Assembly (NCBI GenBank): GCA_026826555.1
Contig: JAKSZT010017954.1
Coordinates: 4,368,642 to 4,432,641 of the forward strand
Direction: 5' to 3'
Length of the DNA stretch: 64,000 nucleotides
Source: Tolypeutes matacus
Taxonomy: Eukaryota > Chordata > Mammalia > Cingulata > Chlamyphoridae
The notes below the pieces were generated by a model, which was not told the DNA's origin, made no database searches, and was given only the letters and a program-made list of their open reading frames with translations. The translations under genes were made by a program, and so were the position numbers. The stretch's first letter is position 1; each line of letters opens with the position of its first letter. Below are positions 13,143 to 24,679 of this stretch, piece by piece.

Positions 13143-13979
13143 GATGGAGGTGGGGTGGGCCTCCTGGGAAGGCCTGGAGAGTCCAGAAGATTTGACAGCT
13201 CCATCTAAGCCCCACCTGGGCTGCCTCTAGGCAGATTCCATGACGTGCCTCCAGTCCCTGGGGTTTGGATGGAAGAGAAGCCGCCTCTGGGCTCAAGGGA
13301 AAGCTGGAGCTTGACCCTTGAAATCAGACACTTGAAAAGCACTTTACATTTTCTTCAGGGCTCAGGAGCCTTCCGTGTCTGGGATGAATGAAACATGATC
13401 ACCTTGCCCCGGCATTGCTAGTTAGGAGGCCCAGAAGTCTTGTCCCGCCTCTGCGGCAACGTGGCCCTGGCTGGCGTGGCGTGTGCAAGGCAGGCGGCCC
13501 TAAGAGCCAAGGCAACCGAATCGAGGGCTTTGGGAGGCAGTTAGAGTCATTTCCAAGGCAGGTCTGTGAAGCACAGCTCGGCTAATGCACACGTGATTGG
13601 CTGGAAGACAGGATACAGCTAAATTAGTTTTCTGCAGACCTGATTTGCAACGTGCTTATAATAGCAAATGTTAATATTCCAGCTCAGGTTGATGCATTTT
13701 GCAGTGTCTGAATCCCAGAACTTACCTGCATCTCTGGCTCACAGCAATCTCTCACGGGTTACGACTTCTCCTCCCAACTACCTGCTCTAAAATCTTGGGA
13801 GATGGTTTCTCAGACGTTGTCTCAATAAGCAGCGGAGGCCAGAGCAGCTCAACAGACTCTTCTTGTTCATGTGTCACAGGGGGCTGGAGTTCAGCCTGGT
13901 GAGGCTGAGACTCGGAGCTACCTGCCCACGTTTACACTGAGGACCTGCCATGGACAGCTTGGTCTTGTGGAAGTTCTGG

Positions 13980-14165
13980 TCTCCCTCTTCTGTAGTTTCT
14001 TGATCTAGAAAGTTGGTTTAAGAGCAGGTCCTGTGCCATGTTTGTTGTATGGGTCTTGTGAAGCTTAAATGAGTTAACATGTGAGAAAAGCTAAGCTTAG
14101 TTTTAGTGTTGTCCCATAGGAGAAGTCTCAGAGAATGCTGACTATTATCATTAGCTGTTATTTAT
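13980..14165 (+). mobile_element. MIR SINE fragment
   Basis: 'gaagcttaaatgagttaaca' and neighbouring sequence match a MIR in its forward orientation. Confidence 0.45.
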
Positions 14166-14342
14166 TTGCTGGTTTATTTATTTATTCCTGATCTAATTCC
14201 CAAAATACCTGAAGTGGCTAATGAAATGACAATAGCACTTAAAAAAAAAAATAGAGAAAAAAAAAATCAGGACAAAGGGAAAATAAAAGTGGAAGAGAAA
14301 GATGAGGCTGGAATGAAAATGACAACATACGAGGCAAGCTAA

Positions 14343-14365
14343 GGGGGGGGGGGGGGGGGGGGGGG
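14343..14365 (+). repeat. (G)23 homopolymer
   Basis: Twenty-three consecutive G follow an A-rich stretch (14240-14340). It could be a real G-run or an assembly artefact. Confidence 0.9.
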
Positions 14366-14929
14366 CTGCAAATTTGGCTCTGACTGTCCTGTCATTGGAG
14401 CCGTAGGGAAACATCATCAGTGTTTGTGTGGCTGGTGGATTAGCGGAGGCGAGTGGCTTCCCAAGGACACTTAGCAGAAGCTGGTCTTTGGACTTCTGGT
14501 TTTGTGTTCCTTCCATGCTCCCTGTGGCTGGCCCCAAGGGACTCCCAGCAGGCAGGCTCTGTTCCTTCAGCTACAGAGGCCCAGCCCCAGGGGCAAAGGA
14601 GGCCAGAGCCCTTTTCGCAGGGGCTGGGGATGTCCCCAGGTGATCCCAGCTGGGTGATTTGTCACTCTGGGGTTTAGCCTCTTAGGCTAAATCTGGTTTC
14701 ACCTCTTGGGCTGGTTCCACCTTCCAGGTTGCAGGTTATATTTGATCATCTCTCTTTGGTATTGACTCTGGACATGTTTGGGGTGATTCCTTTGAGGCCT
14801 CCTTTTGGGCTAATCTAGGGGAGGGGTTGAAAGGTCTCCTCCTTAACCACCTGTGGGGTAGATGCCATTTCTCTGGGGGTGCTCTAGGAACTTTAGTTTT
14901 CACAGGATTGTGATCATCGCTGTCATCGT

Positions 14930-15400
14930 CACCACCTTTGTCTCTAACTTTACTGAGCACATTATGATGTGCCTTGCACTGAGCTAGGCAGTGGCAGACA
15001 CAATTCAACACCCATTCCACAGATATTTGTTGGGTGCCTACCATGTTGCCCTGTGGTGTTTGAGGTGTCAGGAATACAGCAATGGAGAAGACAGTCGAAG
15101 TCCTGCCCCCTTGGAGGACACACTCTAGGTGGAAGGCAGACATTGGATAGATGGACAATAAATCTATAATACACTATCAGGCAGAGATTAGTACTAGGAA
15201 GAAAAAAGAAGCAAGGTGGAGGGGCGGGCAGTGATGGATTGTTGAGATGCTATTTTAGACAAGGTATTTCCTGCATGGAATGAGGAGGGAGTATTCTAGG
15301 CAGAGTAAACAGCAGGAGCAAAGGCCCTGAGGCAGGAACATGCTTGGTCTGTTTGAGAAATGATGAATGAATAGGCCACGGTGGCTGGAGCACAGTGACA
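14930..15400. mobile_element. Ancient mammalian interspersed repeat, family not named
   Basis: It shares 'aggagcaaaggccctgaggc' and 'ggtggctggagcacagtgac' with the 4.4-4.9 kb block, in the same order. Confidence 0.5.
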
Positions 15401-15520
15401 TATCTATGAGGTAGTGTTTATCCTCATCTTACGGATGGGAAAGAAGAGAGATAAAATAGTTTTCCAACAGTCCCAGAGAGCGTAAGTACCAGAGATGGAA
15501 TACAAACCCAGAGAAATATA
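15400..15520 (-). mobile_element. MIR SINE fragment
   Basis: 'ctatgaggtagtgtttatcc' and 'catcttacggatgggaaaga'. Confidence 0.5.
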
Positions 15521-16014
15521 AGGAGGAGTGATAGATGGGAGTGGTGCAAGGAGAAAGATGGTGAGACAAACAGAGGTAGGACAGAGTGATGGCAGTAATG
15601 GGAGACAGAGAAAGGACCCAGGAGAGGAAGAGGAGGTGGAGGAGGTCAAGAGGGGGAGGGAGGGGAGCTATAGTAAAGAAGAGGCTGGGAAGCAACCAGA
15701 AAATGTGGGTTAGGGGATGACTTGGTTCTAAGGCCCCAGCTGGCTTCCACTGGGAGCTCACAGGGAGTAGAAATTGAATCCTTGGCCAGGTGGGAGCAGA
15801 GCCTGGAATGGAGACACGTCTTGTGCTATGAGTTACCCTGGAGAACTTGGGCCTTTCTGGAATGCTCCAGAAATGTCCTCTGGTGTCGAGGACAGAGAAA
15901 GACCAGCAGATCCTGGCTTTTTGGCCCCGACCCCCTTCAATATGCATATTGGGGCAGGGGGTGGGGGTGAGCATTGGTTGGTTAGTTGGGGATTTAAATG
16001 GAGATCCATCCACA

Positions 16015-16185
16015 AAACAGATTTTCTGAGCCCCTCCTATGTGGTCTTCATAATTATTTGGCAAAGCAGGACGCTCTCATTCCCATTTCCACAGAGGAAA
16101 AGACTGAAGCTGAGGAGAAAGTCAGTATCTTGGACATAAGATGTTGGCGCCACCAGAATTCAGGTCTGCACGGCTCATCTGGATG
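16015..16185 (-). mobile_element. MIR SINE fragment
   Basis: 'ttctgagcccctcctatgtg' and 'cccatttccacagaggaaaa'. Confidence 0.5.
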
Positions 16186-16454
16186 GTTTTCATCACCTCA
16201 TGTTGCATAAACTCAGCAGAAGTTAAATGACAATAAAAACCCACCAGAAGGCATGGGGTGGTGTCTCCTCTAGAAGACAGACATGAGGATGTCCAAGCAG
16301 GGACAGTGCACTGTGAGTGGGAGTGACCTGGCAGACTTCCCGGAGGAAGGATGGGCAGCATGTGGCCAGGAGAAGTGGAGAGAAGACAATCTCTCTGGAA
16401 CAACCGTGTTTCTCTTCTTGCCTTCACTGGTCACCTGCAGAGATGTGGAATTTT

Positions 16455-16645
16455 TTTATTTTATTTTATTTTTTAAGATTTTATTTATTTATTCATTTAT
16501 CCCCCCCTTGCTGCTTGTGCTCGCTGGGTCAGCTAACCACGCCGTGCGGGTGGGCCCGCCCTCACCAGGAGGCCCCGGGAACTGAACCCGGGGCCTCCCA
16601 CATGGTAAACGGGAGCCCCACTGATTGAGCCACAGCCGCTTCCCT
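16455..16645 (-). mobile_element. DAS-type tRNA-derived SINE
   Basis: Read on the minus strand, the head at 16567-16645 resembles a tRNA gene, with A- and B-box-like sequence (GGGTTCAGTTCCC for the B box). Extra body sequence and an A-rich tail follow (T-rich at 16455-16500). A 15-bp duplication with one mismatch flanks it (16440-16454 and 16646-16660). This type is characteristic of armadillos and their relatives. Confidence 0.8.
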
Positions 16646-16660
16646 GAGATGTGGGATTTT

Positions 16661-18314
16661 GAGCAGCAGCACATGGGAGTTTCTGGTTAATCATGTCATG
16701 CCCACTAGAATGTGGACAAGACTGTGACTTAAGGGAAACCCACGTACCCAAACAGAGCTCTCTAGCAGGAGAAGGGCAGCCACCAGCTGAACTGCGGACC
16801 CCGCCTTCTTCCGTGACTTGTGCCGTCAGCCTCAAGTCTTCCCGTGGGTGAGAACACGTTGGCTGAAGCTGGTCTTGGGAGGTGAGGGTCTAATGGGGCA
16901 GAGTAGGGGTCTTCCCTGGTTAAAAGTTCTCCTTCTGAGCCAGGTATTCCTGAGATGTTGGGGATTCTGCTCAAGGGAAGTCCCGTGAGTTTGAGGTCTG
17001 AGAGCTCCTCCGGCAGGCAGAAGCCTTCCTCAAAGCTTGAGCACCTTACACAAGGGGAAGGCATCCGAGGCCAAATGAGGGTATAGAATTGCAAGCAGTA
17101 AGGGGGTGAAGTACCCTTCTGCTTCCCCTCGCTGTAGAGTAATAGACATCCCAAGTGGTAGCTCGGCTCTCTTGGGCACTCCTTGCATGCCAGGGAAGCA
17201 TGGCTCTCACTCACTCCATTAGTCTGCCTCCCTACAGACAGACTCACTTACTCCTGCCCCAATTCCGAGAGACACTCAGTGCTCCCCCTGTGGCTGGGCC
17301 CTGTAGCCCCCCTCTCCCGACCAGACCAGGCTCTGGACTGCAGACCAAGCCCCCACAGCGGTGCCTTTCTGCCCCTCTCCCTGCGCCCGAAGCCCTTCCC
17401 TGGCCCCCTGTGCAGGCCCAGCCCACAGGAAGGGGGTTCCTGTCTTGCCCCCTCCCTGCGATCATGGTTTGGGTCGCTAACACTTTTCAGGAGACAAGGA
17501 GTCAGAAGGCCACCGGGAGGAGATTTCTGTTTCATTGGGTTGTACCGTTTTTGAGCCGAGAGGGAGAACTGAGATGGGCCAGAGCCCAGGCTTCAGTCTG
17601 CAAGTGGCGGAGCGAGCTCAGGCCAGGGCGAGGGCCAGCTCAGCCACAGGTGGCGAAGCAGGGGATGGTCGGGCCAAGACCCCAGGCCTCCCACCTTTAG
17701 ACCCGCAGCCTCCCTCCCGCTTACTGACAAGTATCGCTAGCATCACCCACTCACCCGATGTTCCGGATAATTGTGGACAGTCTTATCGTTGCAAGATCCT
17801 TTCACAAAACTCTGTACAAAGAAGACACTCCACAAATACTTGCCTAGCCTCACATCGTTTTTTGTTTTTGTTCTTTTCACGTAATAAAAGATTGGGAGAG
17901 TCCGCCCCGTTCTGGAAAGACCACTGGCAAAGCGCTGTGAAATGACTCTGACTGTAGAAGGCTGTGTTACTGCGTGGGAGGTACCGCCTGGCCAGCCCTT
18001 CTCCTGGGAACGTGCTCAGTGCCGTCTCACGGAAGAAAGAGTTGGATCGGATGCCAGCCCAGAGGCACCCTCCCCTGTGCGTGAACTTGTCTGTTCTCAT
18101 TAGTGGCCACAGAGGGCCCCAGGCAGTGGTGAGGGTGGAGACTTTGACTGACAGCTGCCCTCACCCTGCTCCTTGCCCTATGTCAGCTGCAAATGTTGGC
18201 TGACTTCCAAGGTTATGGCTTTGCAAGCTCTAGCTGTGTGGAGAGGTAGATTCTCCTCCTCCCCCCACAACGGGTATAATTTTAATTCTGTGATCTGATC
18301 TCAGAGATTTCTGT
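16661..18314. other. Unique DNA, no gene recognised
   Basis: Opposed long frames at 16.8-17.7 kb (both strands) reflect a GC-rich, stop-poor composition. No domain or exon structure is seen. Confidence 0.45.
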
Positions 18315-18430
18315 GCCTCATCTTCACTGGGTGGTGGATTTGGCTCGCCACTGACTAGCTTAGTGTGCCTTTGGGCAAGTCACTTCTTTTTGACATGAGT
18401 TGCCATTTCTGTAACAGAAGCAGGTCAGAT
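18315..18430 (+). mobile_element. MIR SINE fragment
   Basis: 'gccactgactagcttagtgt' and 'gcctttgggcaagtcacttc'. Confidence 0.5.
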
Positions 18431-18694
18431 TGGGTGTGGGTAGGAGACACAGCGCATGCTGGTGCAGTAGCTGGCGTTTTGGTGCCAGTATAGGATGGGT
18501 GGGTGCTGGGGGCAGGACCCAAGTTCTCACTTGTAGCTCCTGAACATCATGAGCTGGGAACTGGCCCGCGATTTGGGTGCTCCTATAGATGATCAAATGG
18601 GATATTTTAAGGTTCCGTCGAGGACTAGCTCAAGAAAGGCTCACCCCCATGGGGGCTCCAGAGGAGGACTGAGCTCAGATGCCGGGCTTATTTC

Positions 18695-19160
18695 TTTTTT
18701 AACAGCTTTATTGTGATACAAGTCACATATCACACAGTTCACTCATTTAAAAAATATACAACTAGATGGCTTTTAGTATATTCACAAGGTTGTGCATCTA
18801 TTACCACAATAACTTGTAAAACATTCCACCACCCATAAAAGAAGCCCCACACCCTTCAGCCATCACCACCCAACTCCCCCATCCTCCCAGCCCCTGGCAA
18901 CCACCAATCGACTTTCTGTCTCTATAACTTTGCCTATTCTGGATATTTCATATAAATGGAATCATACAATATTTGTCCTTTTGCGTCTGGCTTCATTTCA
19001 CTCAAGGCTCACCCATGTTGTAGCATGAAACACAATTTCATTCCTTCTTATGGCCTAATAATATTCCATTGTATAGATAGACCACAATTTGTCCATTCAT
19101 CAGCTGGCGGACACTTGGGTTGTCTTTGTTTTTGAGCTATCGTGAATGGACTGTGCCTGT
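18695..19160 (-). mobile_element. L1 3' fragment
   Basis: This is antisense L1M-type 3' UTR followed by the end of ORF2 ('agctttattgtgatacaagt', 'cctggcaaccaccaatcgac', 'gtccattcatcagctggcgg'). Confidence 0.75.
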
Positions 19161-19869
19161 TTATGCTGACCCTGGTGGCCTGCCAGCACTTTTAGCTCAT
19201 CCTCTTCCTTTCACAGGACTGTTCCTTCCTGTCACCACATTTATGAATCCATTTTTCCTACAAGGGCCTGGCTGGCAAGTGGGCTTTGTGAAAGGACTGC
19301 CTCCAGAAGGGTCCTTTGCTTATGCCCCAGCTGCTTAACTCTGTAAACAAAGGAATGCTTCTTCCTCTTTTGGGCCTTCTGTCAGCCCACGTTGGGACTT
19401 CATGAAAATCAAACTCTGCTATCTGCACCCATGTCTGCCTTACCTCCTGGCCCTGAGTCCCCATTCTCATTCCTGACTCTATCCCCACCCCATTGCTTCA
19501 GTTCTTTACTGCATGAGTAAGGTAGGTTGCTGCTATATTGGAAAAACCTATTAGCAAAGGTGTAAGTGACAGAGATGTTTATTGTTCTTATATACCAAGG
19601 AATCTGGAGGTTGGCAATTCCAGGGTTCCTGCAGAAGCTCAACAACCTTGTAAGGGCCTGAGTCCTTTCTCTCTGTCCACTCTTTGGTGTGTCAGCCTTT
19701 CACTCTTTATGTGTCTGACCTTATAGTTGCAAGATGGCTGTCATGGCTCCAGACAGCATGTTCTCACGAAACCTCATTCAAGACAGAAAGAAAGGGGCAA
19801 GTCTCCTTGCTGACCCTCTGTTTATTAGGGAGCAATCTCATAGTAGGAGGAAGGTGCTGATACGAAAGT

Positions 19870-20145
19870 CTTTTGAGACTGTATTGGTCAGAGCTTGCTA
19901 GGTAACAAACATCTAAAAAATTTGCATGTTCTGTGAGAGCTACAGTTTGGCTGTGGTGCTATAGAGTTGGCTCCCTGTGTTTTCTTACTCCAGGCCCTGC
20001 TGAAGGAGCAGCCAAGTCAGGACCATGCTGTGCTCTGTGGAGTGGGTGGGAACATCACTCAGAATTGACACCTTCCACCGTCAAAGCAAATCCCAAAGAC
20101 CAACCCAAATTCATTGGGAAGGGCATATTCTCCCCTATAGGGAGG
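19870..20145 (-). mobile_element. Possible LTR remnant
   Basis: It has weak similarity to antisense LTR ends ('ggtcagagcttgctaggtaac') and a plausible body to about 20145. Confidence 0.25.
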
Positions 20146-20209
20146 AAGTAAGTAATTAGGGACATAATACAATCAATGATGGACATATTTTACAGATTTC
20201 AAAGGCAGA

Positions 20210-20480
20210 ATCTTAGAATCTTTGCATATTTGGTTCCCCATTCCTGGAACACCCATATCTTCCCAATTTCTTGGTTTTGGCTCAAATCCCACCTTTCTTT
20301 GGAAGTTTTCCCGAACTGCCACTGCCCACAGGCCTCCTTTCCTCTGATTTCCCATGGGCATGAGACTTAGCTTGCCTTGTCCCACTACTCTTTCATGTGG
20401 GGAGGTCTCATCTTTCAGACCAGACAGTAGGCTCTTTGAGAGGCAGGTCTGGTCTTAGCCACATGCCCCTCCCAGAGCAG
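20210..20480 (+). mobile_element. L2 fragment
   Basis: 'ccccattcctggaacaccca', 'ggctcaaatcccacctttct' and 'cagacagtaggctctttgag' follow the L2 3' consensus. Confidence 0.55.
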
Positions 20481-20754
20481 CTCGTGGTGCACCAGTCTCC
20501 TACTAGTTGTCTCTCAACCCAGCACCACCCTTCTGGGTTCCGCTCTGCTATGCTGGGGTGGGAGTCTGCCGACTTGATTTCTCAGGCTCTGGTTTTCTGA
20601 TGGTTCTGCTGAGAGGAGACATGATGGAAATCAGAAGGAAGGAGAAAGAGGGAAACTGTTGCTCTTCCTCTCTGTCTGCTTCTGGAAGTATCTATGGAAG
20701 TGGCTGTGTTCCATCAGTGACGCCAGCTTAAGCCTCAGTGGCCTCAGCTGAGCG

Positions 20755-21012
20755 GTCCCTTCTTTGTAGCCTTAGCGCCGAACTAGTGACCAGTCCTCCA
20801 TGGTCCAGCAGTGGTCTGGTGGCCCGTTTTTGGTGGTCTAGCTCACTGAGCTCCCCTTGGTGGACTAGCACTGAGTGCCCCTTCTTGATGGTCGAGCACC
20901 GAGAAGCCCCTCCTTGTTGTCTAGCATTACACTCCCTTCCTTGGGGTCTAGCACTGAGCTCCCCTCTTTGGGGGACTTGCACGAGCAGCCCCTTCAGCAG
21001 CCCAGCACTCCT
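20755..21012 (+). repeat. Decayed minisatellite, unit about 25-35 bp
   Basis: About eight or nine diverged units follow the theme CTTGGTGGTCTAGCACTGAG then CTCCCC. Open frames on both strands across this tract come from the periodicity and are not evidence of a gene. Confidence 0.65.
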
Positions 21013-21474
21013 ACTTTTGTCCACGCAGCCCTAGAGGTGGGGGCCACTTCCTGCAGAAAACAACCTCCGAATCGCCTCCTCTCCCTCACTTTGCTCCTTC
21101 AGTTTTCCAACACATTGGAAACTTGTTCTCTTTCAGCAAGAGTCCATGGTCATTTCTATGGTCAACATCACAAAGCAGGTGGTGCCAGCAGAGCCCTGCT
21201 GTGCCCTGAGAGATGGCCCCTCACAGGCCTGGCTTACGAAGAGCTGAGCAGCTTCCAGAGAGCCTATCGATTTACCCCACCAGGGCAGCCCCCCCTCTGC
21301 TCAGCCACTGAGGAGGCTTTTAAGGCCTGGCCTCCGGTTAAAATTCTGACCTCCCATTTCCAATGCACTTTGGGCTTTTTGAGGCAAGATGCTTGTGAAG
21401 GGCTAGTTTCCACCCTATGAAAAAGCCCATCTGTGTCTGAATCTCTGCTCAGATGCCTCCTCTAGTAAGAATTA

Positions 21475-21610
21475 AACAGCACCACTGTGTGCCAGGCACG
21501 TGCACATGTTACCTCTTTATGTTCTGAACCTGGCTCTGTGAGGTTGGTTCTGATTTTACACGTAAGGGGGCTAAGCTTTGGAAAGTTTAGGAAATCTGTG
21601 CAGGAAGTGG
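21475..21610 (-). mobile_element. MIR SINE fragment
   Basis: 'accactgtgtgccaggcacg' and 'ctgattttacacgtaagggg'. Confidence 0.55.
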
Positions 21611-21764
21611 GGAAGCCACCTCTGACTGTCAAGGCCACACCCTGACCTCTGCCCTGTGCCTTCCTCCAGGAAGCAGCTGCCTGGGAACCTCTCTCCGAAA
21701 GGCAGCTCCCTTCTCCAGATGCCTGCCCCCTCTAGAGGCGGTGCCCGAATGGGTAGAGGCTGCC

Positions 21765-21935
21765 TGGTTTTGGTCCCACCTCCACTCTGGGTAAGTGACC
21801 CACTGCCCTGGACCACGGTTTCCTCTTCAGTAAATGGGGACAATGTTATTGCCACCCTCGGAAGGCTCTTGTGAGGCTGAATGAGCAAATACAGGTAAAG
21901 CACCCAGCACTGTGCCTGGCTTGTAGTGAGTGTCA
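21765..21935 (+). mobile_element. MIR SINE
   Basis: 'ggtaagtgacccactgccct', 'tttcctcttcagtaaatggg' and 'cagcactgtgcctggcttgt' are in forward order. Confidence 0.65.
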
Positions 21936-21949
21936 GCACATGCTCTTCT

Positions 21950-22105
21950 GTTTTCCTGTGGCTGCTCTAACCAATGACCCAAACTTAGTGGCTTAAAATA
22001 ACACAAATTTATTAGTTACAGTTCTGGAGATCAGAAGTTCTAAAATCAAGATATTGGCAGGGAGGCATTTCTTCTGGAGGCTCTAGAGAAGAATGTTTCC
22101 TTGCC
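21950..22105 (-). mobile_element. MLT1-type LTR fragment
   Basis: The antisense end block is present: 'agtggcttaaaataacacaa', 'atttattagttacagttctg', 'gagatcagaagttc'. Confidence 0.6.
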
Positions 22106-22187
22106 TTTTCTGGTTTCTCCAGGCTTCTCCTTCTATTCCTGCCTTTCTTTTCCTCCCTTTCTTCCTTCATTTTTCTTCCCTTTCTCC

Positions 22188-22300
22188 TTCCATCCATTTA
22201 TCCATCCACCCATCCATCCATCCATCCATCTACCCATCCATCTATCCATCCATCCATCCATCCATCCATCCATCCATCCATCCATCCTTTCATCCATCTC
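22188..22300 (+). repeat. (CCAT)n microsatellite
   Basis: Near-perfect tetranucleotide repeat of ATCC/CCAT, preceded by a C/T-rich stretch (22130-22187). Confidence 0.95.
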
Positions 22301-22640
22301 CAATAAATATTTATTACATATCTACTCTTTTAGATTCTAGGAATATAAATATAAATAAACAATGCCTACCCAGGAAGAATTTACAATTTTGTGGAAAAGC
22401 TCGGCTCCTAAGCAGTATTGTGTGTGCAATGATAGAGATACGCTGATTACTGTAGGGACAGAGTGGAGAGGCCATAACTTAGTGGGTTAAGGAGATCAGC
22501 GATAGGCCCCTTTAGGAGGTGCCACCTGAGCTGGATCTTAAACAGTGGCAGGAGGCAGCCAGGGGAAGGAGGCAGGAAGGCCTGTCAGGCAGAGCAGAGT
22601 GCACGAACCTGGAGGGTGTGAACCAGCCTGCCGGGTGGGG
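22300..22640. mobile_element. Ancient interspersed repeat remnant
   Basis: 'aataaatatttattacatat' leads to 'ggtgccacctgagctggatc', the same general type as the 4.4 kb and 15 kb blocks. Confidence 0.4.
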
Positions 22641-22754
22641 AGACTGTGGGTGGCTCCACGTGGCGGGAACTGGCAGGGCCTGGGAAGACCAGCTCATGGA
22701 GCTCTCAGGGGCCTTTCTAAGAAACTCCTCAAAGCAGGAGCCTGTCTGCCTCAG

Positions 22755-22840
22755 GGCTCCTTCCCAGCACTCAGCACAGCGTCTGGACACAGCAGGGCTC
22801 AATAAATATGGATTGGACCATGGAATGGATGAATGAGGCG
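22755..22840 (+). mobile_element. L2 3' end
   Basis: 'cccagcactcagcacagcgt', 'gggctcaataaatatggatt' and a GGATGAATGAG end. Confidence 0.65.
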
Positions 22841-23751
22841 GTTCAAAGGCAGAGTTTGATTTTCATGTGTGCGTGTTGCGGGAGCGAGCGAAGAGGGTCT
22901 GGGTATCTCCGTTGTGAGCAGGAGGTAAGAGGCAGAGGGATGGGCCTGAGATCATTCTCTGCGTGACACTCCCTGCTTGTTTGGGGCTCTTCCCTGCTGC
23001 CTCCTTCTGGTGTACGCGACATCCCAGCTGGGAACTCGCAAAACAACAGCTGATGGTGCCGGTGGGATGGCCGCCCCTCTGCCACGCTCACGGCAGTACC
23101 TGCCAGCGCTGATGACATGTGAGTAACAGCAGTGACATTGATCCATCTTCTGGTGAGAGTAGGGGACAGGAGTACAGGAGCATGAGGATGGCTTCCCTCT
23201 CCCAAGAAATAACAGAGCTGCAGCATATCATCCCAGACGGATTTTAGTTTAGCCAGGGAGGAAAAGCAAAATTCGGTAGGAAGCTCTTCTGGGACATTGC
23301 AAAGTCATGAACAGGTTGGATGCTAGCAGTTATTTATTTTCTTTCTCGATGCCTTTTCTTTTAAAAAAATGAGAAAGGGTTTATTTTCCAACATGAAAAT
23401 GATGTTCCACTGAGATGAGAAATTGAAAGGAGACTGACTGTGGTAGGCCAGAGCAGACACTTCATATCAGTTTAATAACTCCAGCCAAAGTTCTTCTTCT
23501 CCTTTTAGTGCTGGGAAATGGTTCTAAATTTTTTCTTCTCCAAACATTTTACACAACATTAGGCCTAGGGACTGATGCATTTTTCAATAAACCTGAGTAT
23601 GTGGATGGAGGGCCGCTGGGAGGAGGGAAACCATCCAGATGTCCTCCAAGGAGGAAAAGCCCTAAAGACAAAGAAGGCATGCAAGTGAAAACAAATGTAC
23701 CTGAATCTCTCTGTACATTAGGCTTGAATGTAACTACATTAGCTGTGTCTT

Positions 23752-24018
23752 TCATACACCACATTCCAAGGTAGAATTTTCAGTGGTGATGGTGGCGACG
23801 GTGGGAGTGCTGATCTTCCAGGCGGCCAGATGATTTGAACCAAAGGATTTAGCAGGAGGAAATGTCAGAAACAGAGCAGGGGACAGCTGGAGGACAGCAG
23901 ACCCAGAGGCATCAAAGAAGAGGACCCTCAGTTCAGATGCTGGAGGTGCTGCTTGGAGAAAGTCCTGCGCAGGCCCGTCATAGATGGTTACGTGGTTCGT
24001 ACACTGAGCAAAGGTAAC
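23752..24018 (-). CDS. Exon-like open segment, unidentified ectodomain-like sequence
   Basis: On the minus strand a strong pyrimidine tract ends in CCCCAG (AG at 24019-24020). It is followed by 88 codons and a TGA. The peptide has an Ig/beta-sandwich-like flavour, with VTIYDGP near its start and then LRVLFFDASGSAVLQLSP and NHLAAWKIS. The latter part resembles the spacing seen in FAM171-type extracellular domains, but that is a weak comparison by eye. The upstream part of the longer frame (24019-24369) looks intronic. A different frame stays open just past the stop (to about 23549), so a frameshift in a decaying exon is possible. Confidence 0.28.
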   Translation of the reverse strand, partial: VTFAQCTNHVTIYDGPAQDFLQAAPPASELRVLFFDASGSAVLQLSPALFLTFPPAKSFGSNHLAAWKISTPTVATITTENSTLECGV

Positions 24019-24679
24019 CTGGGGAAGGAGGAGTGGGGGTAGACTTCTGGTATGTTCTTGCTGGCCAAGCCATGTGCCAAGACATAGGCCTGCTTCTACC
24101 CAGGGCCTTTTTCTTTGCACAAAGATGCCTTCTCTCACCAGACTATGTGTAGATAGTGCTGGGTCTGCTGACAAGGGGTGCCTTATTCTAATATGCACAA
24201 AGATGCTGCAGGGTCCAGGGCATGTGGGCTGAAGTTCTTGAGCTCTGGGAGATGAGTGGAGACAATCCACACCCCAGGATCCAAATGATGCTGTCCTTCT
24301 CTGTAGCCATACAGTAGCTACCTTAAAGACTGACCAGCAAGCTGCCCTTCTGGTCTTCTGGTATACCACGTTATTCTTCAGGGCTGAAATATGGTTATTT
24401 TGTTAGTGAAATACCAATATTTTGTGGTCTTCAAAATTATGAAACTTTGAATCATTTACATCTTGAGATCAAGATTAGTGACCCAATTATTTAATTTATT
24501 AAAAACGACCAGCCAACTGCAGTCTAAAATCTTAACTAGGTTTAGCCCTGAACAAATCAGAAGAATCCCCCAAGGCGTGGTTGTGCATTGGTAAAACTTT
24601 GAATGCAAGAATAACTCTTTCTTCCTGAAAGGCCTTCAAAACAAGTAGATTATGAACATGACAGTATTGAAACCGAGGC

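Noticed and set aside
16762..17700. Overlapping open frames of 161 and 181 codons on opposite strands
   Set aside because: Explained by a GC-rich, stop-poor composition. Neither translation shows a motif or codon bias favouring one strand.
20728..21420. Open frames on both strands over the minisatellite
   Set aside because: The frames follow from unit periodicity; there is no conserved domain and the downstream part is unrelated sequence.
22188..22300. CRISPR-like array
   Set aside because: It is a plain tetranucleotide microsatellite; no repeat-spacer structure exists anywhere in the window.
22093..22446. Plus-strand open frame with an HPSIHPSI repeat protein
   Set aside because: Direct translation of the CCAT microsatellite plus flanks.
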